A DNA stretch of 53,179 nt from contig CAMCTU010000005.1 of NCBI GenBank assembly GCA_945878525.1, positions 1 to 53,179 on the forward strand, in the 5' to 3' direction. Position numbers and translations under genes: made by a program. Within the stretch, counting starts at the first letter, position 1; the number at the start of each line of letters is the position of its first letter. Source of the stretch: Sphingobacterium thalpophilum. Lineage in GTDB: Bacteria; Bacteroidota; Bacteroidia; Sphingobacteriales; Sphingobacteriaceae. Positions 28,017-37,872 of the stretch are shown here, piece by piece. Under the pieces are notes generated by a model. That model was not told where the DNA came from and ran no database searches. It saw only the letters and a list, made by a program, of their open reading frames with translations.

Positions 28017-30734
28017 TTAATAGTTCTTTTTATAATACTCGATATATTGTTCGAGTGTGTCTTTGTCAATTAGTTTTTCAAAATTCTGAGAATTAATTAT
28101 GAAGGTATTATACTTTGCGGCTGGTATCTTCATAATTGTCCTCATTAAGGGACTAATTTTCGTAAAATAGGTTAGCGCAGCATCCTTTTCTGCAAACGGA
28201 CCTACAAATATCAGTTGATTTTTGTTAGCAAGCGATTTTAACTGGTGCTTTATCGCTGATCCGGGTAAATTAGCTCTGTTAAACTGCCCAATTCCAAATC
28301 TTGAAGAACTTAAATTAACCGATGGGTCAGAAATGTTCACAACGAAATAAAATTCGGCAGAATCTTCTTTCCTGAATGGACCGCTTTCTTCCTCGGGTTG
28401 AACGCTTATAGTTTTATCTTTAGTATTGATTTCAGGATTATTAGCAATTGCAGGCGCACTGACCAAGGTAGCATTCTGTTCAATTTCGGGCTCCTGGAAA
28501 AATCTATTATTAAAATCCTGATCGCTTAGGGCAACAATTCTATCTTCCATTGCAGCCCTATTGGAGTAGATGAAGGAAAGATGTTGTTTTACAAGAGGAA
28601 CAATAAGTTTTTCTTCAGGGAAGTTAGATACAATTACTTTAAAAGCATTTTCCAGTTCAGGGAGCTTTTGAGTGTGTCCGATTGCAAGAGAATTTAGATA
28701 AGCCAGTTGTGCAGGCACCTTTTCTATGCCTGAAACTTCTCTGTATTTCTCAATTGAATTTAGCATTTCAGGATAATTCTTTTTGACGTATAGATCGTAA
28801 ATGCTGTTATAAAGTCGGTTAAAAGTAGCTTCCTGCTCGTCAAGCTTATTATTAAAATCCGGGTCTAAAATTATTTTCGCAAATGGGGAATCCGGGAATT
28901 TACTTAACAATATAGTTTCATATTCATCCGATCGTTTCTTATTTGCTGTGCTGTAAAGTCTGTATAGGTTGTAATAAACTGCTAACTTGTTTGGATTCTC
29001 TGGAAATCTGCTTAGTAATTGCTCATAAGTTTTTACCGCTTCAACAGTATCAGCAGATATATCCCGATAATAATTAGCAATATCATATAGCGCTAAGGCA
29101 ATTTTCTGGTTTGATTCAGCCACTTGTTCAGTACTCAGTGGAACCGACTTTAGATATTCTTTAATCAGTGCTATTGTATCAGGCCCTGTTTTTAATTCGT
29201 TCATTGCCTGAAATGGGTTTGAGGAACTTCCCGGTTCTGGCAGAAATGCTGAAGGCAGCTCAGTTATAACCCTTTGACTTCTTCTCCAGTTATCTTCCAG
29301 TTTTCTTGGCCCCCATCTCTTTTTAAAGTCAGCCAGTCCCTGACTTAATGCGGAAGAATTATTAAAATAAAATCTTTTATCGCCTGAACTGAAGGAACTT
29401 TGGCCGGAAGAGATAGTATTGTTTCCGGCAATAGTTGTGCTTAAACTGTTTTCTGCTTTTTTAATCTGATCAAGAATTATATTATTGATTTTTACCTTAC
29501 GCTCAGTATCAGGTAATCTGGCCAGCATTAGAAGCGTGTCTTCTCTGGCAATGATGGTCAAACCATTGGAAAGCAATTCCAGATTATCAGCCTTTCTTTT
29601 AATCAGAGAATATTTAGGAAAAGTTTTTGGGAGGCTGGTTAAGGTGCTGTCATAATAGGCTTTTGCTCTGATGAAATCTGATTGACGAAAATATATCTCA
29701 GCCAGCTCGGCATAGGCGAGTCCTTTAAGATTCATATTTTTCATACTTTTTTGAATGGCTATGTTGTAGTTTTCAATAGCTTTTTCAAAATCATTTCCTT
29801 CCGCATAGCTATTTGCAATCTCATAATAAATCTGATCAATAAGTTCCCTGTTCTTATCATCTTTAAGAAGTACCTTAATTTCTTTGGTTTTACCTGAAGT
29901 ATCACCATTAAGTTCCGATTTAAGATTGATGCGACTAAGGTTTGCATTAAATGCCATGTCAAACGGGGCATTGCTTTTGATTACTTTAGTATAATGTACC
30001 AAAGCGTTTTCTGGATCTTTATTGATCTCATACAACTGGGCAAGAAGATAGGTCCAGCGGATTTTCTTCTGCTTGTTTTTGACTTTTTTTAATGCATTTT
30101 CCAATGAGCTTATGGCTTGTTTATCTTCCCTTGAATAAATGTAAAGTTGTGTACGGCTTGCATAAACATCTGCAGCAGATTTTTTTTCTGAATCTATATT
30201 TTTGAGTGCAGTGTCTAAAGTAACTTCAGCCTCTTCTAATCTTTCGGATGCAATCAAAGATCTTGCCTTCCAGGCAAGGGCAGCCTGCCTGATTTCTTTT
30301 TCTTTTGGATAATTTATATAAACATAATTAAAGAATTCAACTGCATTAAAAAAATTAGACCTCAAATGGTTTGATTTCCCGATCAGGAAATACGCATCAT
30401 CTACGTATTTACTTAATGATTTTTCATTTGCGATGGTATTTGCCTTGAAGATTGCATCATCCAGATTTTTTAATTCCGACTGTGACAGACTTTCATTGGG
30501 TTCTTTATATACAGAAATTAACCTGTCGTAATTATCCGTGTAATTTAACTGAATATTATTTTCACTTTTGTTTATCAGTTCTTTTGCATTATAAAGAATA
30601 TTATAATGTGCTGTTAAGTTTTGCATACCTCTGCTGGCTACAGTTTCTTTCTGTGAGCTGCAGGATAACAGGCTAAAGCAAAAAAGGCAGCCCGGGATTA
30701 AAAAACGAAAAGCAGTCAGAATATTTGAATTCAA
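28017..30734 (-). CDS. TPR lipoprotein, T9SS SprE/PorW-like
   Basis: 905 residues. Signal sequence with lipobox FSLLSC and lipidated Cys25. The segment after it, MQNLTAHYNILYNAKELI (37-54), is the conserved start of SprE/PorW proteins. Multiple TPR-like repeats follow (about 55-390 and 520-720), then a C-terminal domain from about 800 (FYFVVNISDP, QLIFVGPFAEKDAALTYF) resembling a SPOR-like fold. SprE/PorW connects T9SS trans-envelope parts and is needed for secretion. No ATG precedes the signal peptide; TTG at 30734 is the best start. It is first in an operon with pbp1a and uvrC. Confidence 0.85.
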   Translation of the reverse strand: MNSNILTAFRFLIPGCLFCFSLLSCSSQKETVASRGMQNLTAHYNILYNAKELINKSENNIQLNYTDNYDRLISVYKEPNESLSQSELKNLDDAIFKANTIANEKSLSKYVDDAYFLIGKSNHLRSNFFNAVEFFNYVYINYPKEKEIRQAALAWKARSLIASERLEEAEVTLDTALKNIDSEKKSAADVYASRTQLYIYSREDKQAISSLENALKKVKNKQKKIRWTYLLAQLYEINKDPENALVHYTKVIKSNAPFDMAFNANLSRINLKSELNGDTSGKTKEIKVLLKDDKNRELIDQIYYEIANSYAEGNDFEKAIENYNIAIQKSMKNMNLKGLAYAELAEIYFRQSDFIRAKAYYDSTLTSLPKTFPKYSLIKRKADNLELLSNGLTIIAREDTLLMLARLPDTERKVKINNIILDQIKKAENSLSTTIAGNNTISSGQSSFSSGDKRFYFNNSSALSQGLADFKKRWGPRKLEDNWRRSQRVITELPSAFLPEPGSSSNPFQAMNELKTGPDTIALIKEYLKSVPLSTEQVAESNQKIALALYDIANYYRDISADTVEAVKTYEQLLSRFPENPNKLAVYYNLYRLYSTANKKRSDEYETILLSKFPDSPFAKIILDPDFNNKLDEQEATFNRLYNSIYDLYVKKNYPEMLNSIEKYREVSGIEKVPAQLAYLNSLAIGHTQKLPELENAFKVIVSNFPEEKLIVPLVKQHLSFIYSNRAAMEDRIVALSDQDFNNRFFQEPEIEQNATLVSAPAIANNPEINTKDKTISVQPEEESGPFRKEDSAEFYFVVNISDPSVNLSSSRFGIGQFNRANLPGSAIKHQLKSLANKNQLIFVGPFAEKDAALTYFTKISPLMRTIMKIPAAKYNTFIINSQNFEKLIDKDTLEQYIEYYKKNY

Positions 30735-30762
30735 ATTAGTCTTGCTTGAATTATATAACAGA

Positions 30763-30792
30763 ATCTCTGCAAAGATATTTTATTGCAGAGAT
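30763..30792. promoter_or_regulatory. Perfect 10-base inverted repeat between sprE/porW and the atp operon
   Basis: ATCTCTGCAA (30763-30772) is an exact inverted copy of TTGCAGAGAT (30783-30792), with a 10-base spacer. It lies in the 180-base divergent region, 29 bases from the sprE/porW start. No T-run follows, so an operator is more likely than a terminator. Confidence 0.45.
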
Positions 30793-30794
30793 AA

Positions 30795-30827
30795 ATATAA
30801 ACTCTTTCAGATATAAAACTCTTTCAG
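30795..30827. repeat. Tandem direct repeat in the atp promoter region
   Basis: ATATAAACTCTTTCAG (30795-30810) is followed at once by ATATAAAACTCTTTCAG (30811-30827). The copies differ by one inserted A. They stand just upstream of a -7-like box and could be activator sites or a recent slip duplication. Confidence 0.6.
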
Positions 30828-30841
30828 TCTGTGATAAGGCA

Positions 30842-30849
30842 TAAATTTG
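30842..30849 (+). promoter_or_regulatory. Candidate -7 box for the ATP synthase operon
   Basis: TAAATTTG fits TAnnTTTG and lies 65 bases before the first atp gene. TTTC at 30822-30825 could be a weak -33 at 16-base spacing. Two further TATTTTTG boxes at 30778-30785 shifted by one hundred (30878-30885) and 30887-30894 are alternatives nearer the gene. Confidence 0.35.
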
Positions 30850-30914
30850 GTACCGATTTAGAACAGAAATTGGTTCTTATTTTTGATATTTTTGAAGGCA
30901 TTTAAACGGGAGTA

Positions 30915-31169
30915 ATGAATCATAATGATGGAGATCATCAGCAGGACAATAAACCTGCAGAATACAAAACTGAAAAGCAGGCTTTAAATAGCTATGTGAA
31001 ATATACTGGTGTTGCATTTCAGATGATGGCGATTATCGGACTTTCGGCATATATCGGTTATAAGACCGATCAGTATTATGAACATAAGACCCAGTGGGTA
31101 ACTGCAATTGCATGTGTTTTGGGTGTCTTTTTGTCAATTTATCAGACCATCAGACAGTTAAAGTCATGA
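30915..31169 (+). CDS. AtpZ/AtpI family ATP synthase assembly protein
   Basis: 84 residues. A charged N-terminus (1-28) is followed by two membrane helices (about 33-47 and 60-80) with the family pattern YVKYTGVAFQMMAIIGLSAY and VLGVFLSIYQTIRQ. Small proteins of this type open many atp operons; they assist c-ring assembly or Mg/Ca transport. It overlaps the next gene by four bases (ATGA). Confidence 0.85.
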   Translation: MNHNDGDHQQDNKPAEYKTEKQALNSYVKYTGVAFQMMAIIGLSAYIGYKTDQYYEHKTQWVTAIACVLGVFLSIYQTIRQLKS

Positions 31170-31555
31170 GAATTACTCATTTTATAATTTATTTTATTCT
31201 TTTTACAATTTCTCTGGCCATTACTCCATTGGTATTTCAGTTCTATTATCCTGTAATGAAGTTATTAATTCCAAAATTTTGGGCATTGTTCTGGATATTT
31301 GCAATTTTAACACTAAGTATCTATTTGATTGCATCTTGGAGGATGAGAATTAGTGATAAAGCATCCGGTCAGGCATTGCTTGGCAGTGTTACTGTCAAAT
31401 TGCTTTTTTGTATGATAATAGCCTTTGTTTATATCAATGCAAACACAGTTGATCCCCTTAAATTTATAATCAATTTTTTTTATCTATATTTCTTTCATAC
31501 AGTGTTTGAAATATATTGTTTGTTATGTAACTTGCGCAACCAAAAATTTAAGTAA
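31166..31555 (+). CDS. Small membrane protein of the atp operon
   Basis: 129 residues from the ATG at 31166, which overlaps the upstream stop as ATGA; longer readings from 31094 are less likely. Four hydrophobic helices (about 5-28, 36-56, 68-92 and 97-122) with little else. I do not recognise a named family, although its place matches the poorly conserved AtpI-like gene before atpB in Bacteroidota. It is probably an accessory or assembly factor of the Fo sector (inference). It ends 14 bases before atpB. Confidence 0.75.
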   Translation: MRITHFIIYFILFTISLAITPLVFQFYYPVMKLLIPKFWALFWIFAILTLSIYLIASWRMRISDKASGQALLGSVTVKLLFCMIIAFVYINANTVDPLKFIINFFYLYFFHTVFEIYCLLCNLRNQKFK

Positions 31556-31569
31556 ATTCCTTATAATAA

Positions 31570-32980
<1,411 letters not shown>

Positions 32981-32983
32981 AGA

Positions 32984-33016
32984 AATAAGGCTTGTGCGAT
33001 TGGCACCGGCCTTATT
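32984..33016 (+). promoter_or_regulatory. Intercistronic stem-loop after atpE
   Basis: AATAAGGC (32984-32991) pairs with GCCTTATT (33009-33016). Inside it GTGC (32994-32997) pairs with GCAC (33003-33006) around a five-base loop. Only a weak T-rich tail (CTATTGTTTTG) follows. It may protect atpE mRNA from 3' decay or partly terminate, raising subunit c output over the downstream genes (inference). Confidence 0.65.
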
Positions 33017-33053
33017 CTATTGTTTTGATTGATTTATTAAATTATATAACAAA

Positions 33054-33566
33054 ATGACATTACTGGCATTAAATCCATTAGTTTCTCCGGATCCGGGTTT
33101 ATTTATCTGGTCGACAGTAGCTTTTTTAATTCTGTTCTTCCTATTAAGCAAGTTCGCATGGAAGCCCATTGTAAAAGCTCTTGATGAGCGTGAGCGTTCT
33201 ATTGAAGATGCTTTATCTAAAGCTGAGATGGCAAAGGTCGAAATGGCCAAACTGATCAGCGAGAACGAAGATCTGTTGAAAGAAGCGCGTTTAGAGAGGG
33301 ACAGTATTCTAAAAGAGGCCAAGGAAATAAAGGATCAGATTATCAATGATGCAAAGGACCAGGCCAAGATTGAAGGTGCTAAATTGATCGAAAAGGCAAA
33401 GGATGAGATTACAAATCAAAAACTTGCTGCAATGGCAGAGATCAAGAATCAGGTTTCAAGCCTTTCATTAGCTATCGCTGAAAAAGTATTGCGTAAGCAA
33501 CTCGAAGATCAGGATAAGCAACAGGCTCTTGTGAATGACCTTTTGAAAGAAGTTAAACTTAACTAA
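33054..33566 (+). CDS. atpF: ATP synthase Fo subunit b
   Basis: 170 residues. One N-terminal membrane helix (about 14-34; PGLFIWSTVAFLILFFLLS) and FAWKPIVKALDERERSIEDAL, then a long charged helix typical of the peripheral stalk, ending in ALVNDLLKEVKLN. It anchors F1 to Fo with subunit delta. The gene is followed immediately by a repeat at 33567. Confidence 0.96.
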   Translation: MTLLALNPLVSPDPGLFIWSTVAFLILFFLLSKFAWKPIVKALDERERSIEDALSKAEMAKVEMAKLISENEDLLKEARLERDSILKEAKEIKDQIINDAKDQAKIEGAKLIEKAKDEITNQKLAAMAEIKNQVSSLSLAIAEKVLRKQLEDQDKQQALVNDLLKEVKLN

Positions 33567-33604
33567 CCAATTGTCAAATCGACAAATTGGTAAATCGACA
33601 AATC
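33567..33604. repeat. Octad repeat and hairpin between atpF and atpH
   Basis: Starting one base after the atpF stop, CCAATTGTC (33567-33575) pairs with GACAAATTGG (33581-33590), with one bulge. On the minus strand the stretch reads as 8-base units: CGATTTGT, CGATTTAC, CAATTTGT, CGATTTGA. It fills the whole junction before the atpH ATG at 33609. Confidence 0.6.
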
Positions 33605-33608
33605 GAAT

Positions 33609-34148
33609 ATGTCAGAAACTCAAGTTGCAACAAGGTACGCAAAGTCTATTATTGATCTGGCTGTTGAGCAGAGTGCTTTAGAGCTTGTAAAAAAGGATGT
33701 CGAGCTATTTATAGGAACTTGTAGAGCTAATCCTGCTTTACAGGCAATTCTGAAGAACCCAATTATTAGTCTCGAAAAGAAGGCAAATATTTTGGATGGT
33801 TTGTTTGCTGATAAATTGCATAAAATGATTCTTGCTTTTTTCCATATTGTGATAAGAAAGGGTCGTTCTGAGATTTTATATGCCACAGCCAAAGAATTTA
33901 TTACTCAGTACAACATCATTAAGAATGTTGTAAAAGCTACAGTAACTTCGGCTTCCCAGCTTAGTCAGCAAAACATTGCTCAGATTGAAGAAGTGGTAAA
34001 GCAAGCAACAAAAGGAGAAGTAATTCTTACAGCTAAAGTGGATCCTGATTTGATTGGTGGTTTTGTATTGAAGGTTGGGGATAAGCAGTTTGATACCAGT
34101 TTATCCAGTAAGCTGAATAAGCTGAGAAAAGAATTTGAACATAACTAA
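33609..34148 (+). CDS. atpH: ATP synthase F1 subunit delta
   Basis: 179 residues. The N-terminal helical domain (1-105) starts TQVATRYAKSIIDLAVEQSA; the C-terminal part has the family signature IGGFVLKVGDKQFDTSLSSKL (144-165 approximately). It joins the peripheral stalk to the top of F1. It lies 42 bases after atpF and 87 before atpA. Confidence 0.95.
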   Translation: MSETQVATRYAKSIIDLAVEQSALELVKKDVELFIGTCRANPALQAILKNPIISLEKKANILDGLFADKLHKMILAFFHIVIRKGRSEILYATAKEFITQYNIIKNVVKATVTSASQLSQQNIAQIEEVVKQATKGEVILTAKVDPDLIGGFVLKVGDKQFDTSLSSKLNKLRKEFEHN

Positions 34149-34157
34149 TAAAACTCC

Positions 34158-34203
34158 AAATCCTCCAGAGAGCTTTTGATTGCCTCAATGGGGAAGGGGA
34201 TTT
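34158..34203. other. Imperfect hairpin between atpH and atpA
   Basis: AAATCCTC (34158-34165) pairs with GGGGATTT (34196-34203), including one T-G wobble, around a 30-base loop. It occupies the centre of the 87-base junction. It is weaker than the other atp hairpins. Confidence 0.4.
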
Positions 34204-34235
34204 AAAATTTAATAAATAAAACAAAAAATACTACT

Positions 34236-35810
34236 ATGGTAGAGGTAAGACCAGATGAAGTTTCGGCTATTTTAAGACAACAACTGTCAGGCTTCAAGTC
34301 GGAGGCTGAACTCGAAGAAGTTGGCACCGTGTTACAGGTGGGTGATGGTATCGCACGTGTTTACGGTTTGACTAAGGTTCAATCAGGAGAGCTGGTTGAA
34401 TTTGATAGCGGTTTACAAGGTATTGTATTAAACCTTGAAGAGGATAATGTGGGTGTCGTATTGCTGGGTGCTTTTGATGAGATCAAAGAAGGTGCTACTG
34501 TAAAACGTACCAACAAAATCGCTTCTATTAGGGTAGGTGAAGGTATGCTTGGCCGGGTTGTCAATACACTCGGACAGCCAATTGATGGTAAAGGACCAAT
34601 TTTGGGCGAAACCTATGAGATGCCATTAGAGCGTAAAGCACCAGGTGTAATCTATCGTCAGCCGGTTACTGAACCATTACAGACAGGTATTAAAGCCATC
34701 GATGCAATGATTCCAATTGGTCGCGGACAGCGTGAGCTCGTTATTGGTGATCGTCAAACTGGAAAAACTGCGGTATGTATTGATACCATTATCAACCAGA
34801 AAGAATTTTATGAAGCAGGTAAGCCTGTGTTTTGTATTTACGTGGCTATTGGTCAGAAAAACTCTACTGTAGCCCAAATATTAAAAGTACTGGAAGAAAA
34901 TGGGGCATTACCATACACAGTGATTGTTGCGGCATCTGCTGCTGATCCTGCTCCAATGCAGTTCTATGCTCCTTTTGCTGGTGCTGCAATTGGTGAATTC
35001 TTCCGTGATACCGGCAGACCGGCATTGATCGTTTACGATGATCTATCAAAGCAGGCTGTTTCCTATCGTGAGGTTTCTCTTTTATTACGTCGTCCTCCGG
35101 GCCGTGAAGCTTATCCAGGTGACGTATTCTATCTGCACAGCCGCTTATTGGAACGTGCAGCAAAGATCAATCAAAACGACTCCATAGCACAGTCAATGAA
35201 CGATCTTCCTGAATCAATTAAACATATTGTTAAAGGTGGAGGTTCATTAACTGCTTTACCTATCATTGAAACTCAGGCAGGTGACGTTTCTGCATATATT
35301 CCTACCAACGTAATTTCAATTACGGATGGTCAGATCTTCCTTGAATCTAATCTGTTCAACGCAGGTGTTCGTCCGGCTATCAACGTTGGTATTTCGGTAT
35401 CACGTGTGGGTGGTAATGCGCAGATCAAATCGATGAAGAAAGTTGCAGGAACCCTGAAACTTGATCAGGCTCAATACCGCGAATTAGAGGCTTTCTCTAA
35501 ATTCGGTTCTGATCTTGATGCGGCAACTAAATCTGTGTTGGATAAGGGTGCCCGTAACGTGGAATTGTTAAAGCAGGCACAGTTTTCACCTGAGACAGTT
35601 GAAAAGCAGGTTGCAATCCTTTATATAGGTACTAAGAACCTGATGAGAAATGTTCCTGTTAATAAGGTTAAAGCCTTTGAAGCAGAATTCATTCAACAAC
35701 TGGAGCAACGTCATCCGGAAGCTTTACAGGGTTTGAAAGCCGGTAAACTTGATGATGCAATTACAGGTGCTTTGGAAACTGTGGCGAAAGAGCTGAGTGA
35801 TAAATATTAA
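34236..35810 (+). CDS. atpA: ATP synthase F1 subunit alpha
   Basis: 524 residues. N-terminal beta-barrel with [11 protein letters not shown], nucleotide-binding domain with P-loop [10 protein letters not shown], the SxxxR region and the alpha signature [14 protein letters not shown], then a helical C-terminal domain. The alpha subunit carries the non-catalytic nucleotide sites. The beta and epsilon genes are not in this window; Bacteroidota commonly keep atpD-atpC apart. Confidence 0.98.
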   Translation: MVEVRPDEVSAILRQQLSGFKSEAELEEVGTVLQVGDGIARVYGLTKVQSGELVEFDSGLQGIVLNLEEDNVGVVLLGAFDEIKEGATVKRTNKIASIRVGEGMLGRVVNTLGQPIDGKGPILGETYEMPLERKAPGVIYRQPVTEPLQTGIKAIDAMIPIGRGQRELVIGDRQTGKTAVCIDTIINQKEFYEAGKPVFCIYVAIGQKNSTVAQILKVLEENGALPYTVIVAASAADPAPMQFYAPFAGAAIGEFFRDTGRPALIVYDDLSKQAVSYREVSLLLRRPPGREAYPGDVFYLHSRLLERAAKINQNDSIAQSMNDLPESIKHIVKGGGSLTALPIIETQAGDVSAYIPTNVISITDGQIFLESNLFNAGVRPAINVGISVSRVGGNAQIKSMKKVAGTLKLDQAQYRELEAFSKFGSDLDAATKSVLDKGARNVELLKQAQFSPETVEKQVAILYIGTKNLMRNVPVNKVKAFEAEFIQQLEQRHPEALQGLKAGKLDDAITGALETVAKELSDKY

Positions 35811-35819
35811 AAGATATTA

Positions 35820-35859
35820 GTATTGAGTATTGAGAAACACACATCTCAATACTCAATAC
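35820..35859. repeat. 16-base perfect inverted repeat of heptad units between atpA and atpG
   Basis: Arms 35820-35835 and 35844-35859 are exact inverse copies around an eight-base loop (AACACACA). Each arm is built from near-identical 7-base units (ATTGAGT, ATTGAGA). It starts nine bases after the atpA stop. No T-run follows. Confidence 0.8.
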
Positions 35860-35881
35860 GATGTACTTTGTACTCCTTAAA

Positions 35882-36763
35882 ATGGCTAATTTAAAAGAAG
35901 TAAGAAATCGTATAGCATCTGTCAGCTCAACTCAGCAGATCACAAAGGCCATGAAAATGGTTTCTGCCGCAAAGTTGAAACGAGCTACCAGTGCCATTAT
36001 TCAGCTGCGTCCTTATGCAAATAAGATGAAAGACATTTTGTCGAATCTTTCTGCAAGTATGGATGGTTCTAATTCTCCTTACACTTTGGAGCGTGAGCCG
36101 AACAAAGTATTGATTATCAGTATTTCATCTAATCGTGGTCTTGCCGGTGCATTTAATATGAATGTCATCAAGATGACTAACAACCTGATCTCAGAAAAAT
36201 ATTCTGATCAACTTCGCAAAGGCAATGTCCACATTGTTGCCATTGGCAAAAAAGTCCAGGATTTTTACGAGAAGAGAAAGTACACGGTTATTGGAAATAA
36301 CAATGAGTTATATAGTGATTTAAGTTTTGAAAATACTTCCAAAATCACTGAATCTGTGATGGCCGCTTTTGCAAAAGGTGATTACGATAAAGTTGAACTG
36401 GTATATAACCAATTTAGAAATGCAGCAGTTCAAATTCTTACCACAGAACAATTATTACCTGTTCCAAAATCCGATTATCTTAAAGCAAATACAACACAAG
36501 TTGACTATATTCTTGAGCCTACACAGGAAGAAATTGTTGAACAACTGATTCCTAAATCAATCAAGACTCAGGTTTATAAGGCTGTTCTTGATTCACATGC
36601 TTCGGAGCATGGTGCACGTATGACAGCAATGGATAAGGCAACTGAAAATGCGGGTGATTTATTGAAAGCCTTAAAACTTTCTTATAATCAGGCAAGACAA
36701 GCTGCAATTACAACCGAGCTGACTGAGATTGTTAGTGGTGCAGCAGCTTTATCAAACGGATAA
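35882..36763 (+). CDS. atpG: ATP synthase F1 subunit gamma
   Basis: 293 residues from ATG 35882, which gives the canonical N-terminus MANLKEVRNRIASVSSTQQI; a reading from 35861 adds seven unconserved residues and starts at the edge of the inverted repeat. The central Rossmann-like part has ISSNRGLAGAFN, and the C-terminal helix ends with YNQARQAAITTELTEIVSGA. Gamma is the rotating central shaft. It is the last recognised subunit gene of the operon. Confidence 0.97.
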   Translation: MANLKEVRNRIASVSSTQQITKAMKMVSAAKLKRATSAIIQLRPYANKMKDILSNLSASMDGSNSPYTLEREPNKVLIISISSNRGLAGAFNMNVIKMTNNLISEKYSDQLRKGNVHIVAIGKKVQDFYEKRKYTVIGNNNELYSDLSFENTSKITESVMAAFAKGDYDKVELVYNQFRNAAVQILTTEQLLPVPKSDYLKANTTQVDYILEPTQEEIVEQLIPKSIKTQVYKAVLDSHASEHGARMTAMDKATENAGDLLKALKLSYNQARQAAITTELTEIVSGAAALSNG

Positions 36764-36769
36764 TAAATA

Positions 36770-36790
36770 GCAGTTTCAGTTTTTAACTGC
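36770..36790. other. Hairpin after atpG
   Basis: GCAGTT (36770-36775) pairs with AACTGC (36785-36790) around a nine-base loop. No T-run follows, so it is not a terminator; it is another junction hairpin of the operon. Confidence 0.45.
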
Positions 36791-36822
36791 AAAATAGATT
36801 TGTAAATTTACATAATAAAAAA

Positions 36823-37038
36823 ATGGAAATGGAAGACACATCAAATAAAACTAACCGTACAGCTGAAGCGAATAATACTTCACACTATACCACAATAACA
36901 GCAGGAATAGTAATTGGTCTTATTGGTATATTTTTACGTTTTACCGGTTCCTGGCCTATGATCGGCTTGGTTTCGAACGTTATTTGGGTTGTTGGAATCG
37001 TAATCTGCTTAAGATCAGTTTTAAGAATTTTAAAATAA
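36823..37038 (+). CDS. Small two-helix membrane protein
   Basis: 71 residues. A polar Asn/Thr-rich N-terminus (1-23) is followed by two hydrophobic helices (about 24-41 and 46-65). I recognise no family. It lies 59 bases after atpG on the same strand and directly before the terminator at 37057, so it is probably the last gene of the atp transcript. A role in ATP synthase is possible but only suggested by position. Confidence 0.7.
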   Translation: MEMEDTSNKTNRTAEANNTSHYTTITAGIVIGLIGIFLRFTGSWPMIGLVSNVIWVVGIVICLRSVLRILK

Positions 37039-37056
37039 TATTGACTCATTGCGAAT

Positions 37057-37088
37057 GGCTCATATCCTAGCGGTTATGGGCCTTTTTT
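37057..37088 (+). terminator. Rho-independent terminator of the atp operon
   Basis: GGCTCATA (37057-37064) pairs with TATGGGCC (37075-37082), one T-G wobble, followed by TTTTTT. It lies 18 bases after the small membrane protein gene and overlaps the end of the converging patatin gene. Confidence 0.85.
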
Positions 37089-37860
37089 ATTTTACGGGGA
37101 TTATACTCTTAAGTTTAGGATCTGTTTTTAATTTCCTTAACGTTGCTTCATAAGCCAACCAATAAATCTCTTCAGTTTTTCTTACATCAAATACACTTGT
37201 AGCCCCCATGCCCTTGGGCTCTATAATTACGTCACAAAACTCAGACTTGACAGCCATATCTGAATTGATGGACATGATAATTGACCGTTCTACAAGTCTT
37301 CGATAGCTTTCAATTGTATCAGCTTCAGGGAGATGATTGCAAGATGATCCGATAATAAAGTCGCATTTAGATTTTAAAGGTTCAACAGGGAAATTGTTTA
37401 AAATTCCACCGTCTATGTATATTTTCCCGTCTATATGGATCGGTTTAAAAAAGACAGGGATGGCACTTGAGGCCAAAATGGGATTTATTAATTCTCCTGA
37501 ACTGAAATAGGCTAATTTACATTCATTAAAATTAGTCGCAGTTATAACAGTCCGGATCTTCAGTCCCTCAAAGGAATCATGTGGAATAAATTCTAGCAAT
37601 AGCGTTCTGATATTATCGAGTGACATAAGCCCTTTGGCACCAAAAGCAGGTCTGATATACTTATAGAGATGAGTTTTCATGAAAATCTTCAGGATTTCGG
37701 AAGGCTGAATTCCCTGAGCAAATAAAGCACCTACTATAGATCCCGCACTGGTTCCGCTGATCATATCAAATTTAATCCCGGCTTCTGTCAGGGCCTGAAG
37801 AACTCCTAAATGCGCTACACCTCGTATTCCTCCTCCGGAAAGTACTATCCCAATTTTCAT
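37087..37860 (-). CDS. Patatin-like phospholipase
   Basis: 257 residues from ATG 37860 (MKIGIVLSGGG); a TTG four codons upstream is less likely. Patatin motifs are complete: oxyanion GGGIRG (9-14), nucleophile Ser38 in GTSAG and Asp150 in the DGG motif, giving a Ser-Asp dyad. It resembles the bacterial YlbK/RssA-like group. It probably hydrolyses acyl chains of membrane lipids; substrate unknown. It begins 12 bases after the gldB stop. In flavobacteria gldC usually occupies the place after gldB; I see no gldC here. Confidence 0.93.
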   Translation of the reverse strand: MKIGIVLSGGGIRGVAHLGVLQALTEAGIKFDMISGTSAGSIVGALFAQGIQPSEILKIFMKTHLYKYIRPAFGAKGLMSLDNIRTLLLEFIPHDSFEGLKIRTVITATNFNECKLAYFSSGELINPILASSAIPVFFKPIHIDGKIYIDGGILNNFPVEPLKSKCDFIIGSSCNHLPEADTIESYRRLVERSIIMSINSDMAVKSEFCDVIIEPKGMGATSVFDVRKTEEIYWLAYEATLRKLKTDPKLKSIIPVK

Positions 37861-37872
37861 TTTACTGTCCAA

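Noticed and set aside
30878-30894. Tandem TATTTTTG boxes as the main atp promoter
   Set aside because: Both fit the -7 pattern, but neither has a TTTG at proper spacing, and such T-rich strings are expected by chance in this DNA.
35820-35859. Terminator splitting the atp operon after atpA
   Set aside because: The inverted repeat is perfect, but no T-run follows and atpG begins 22 bases later; it is better described as a repeat.
36823-37038. Epsilon or beta ATP synthase subunit near the end of the operon
   Set aside because: The product is a two-helix membrane protein without any epsilon or beta features; these genes are simply not in the window.
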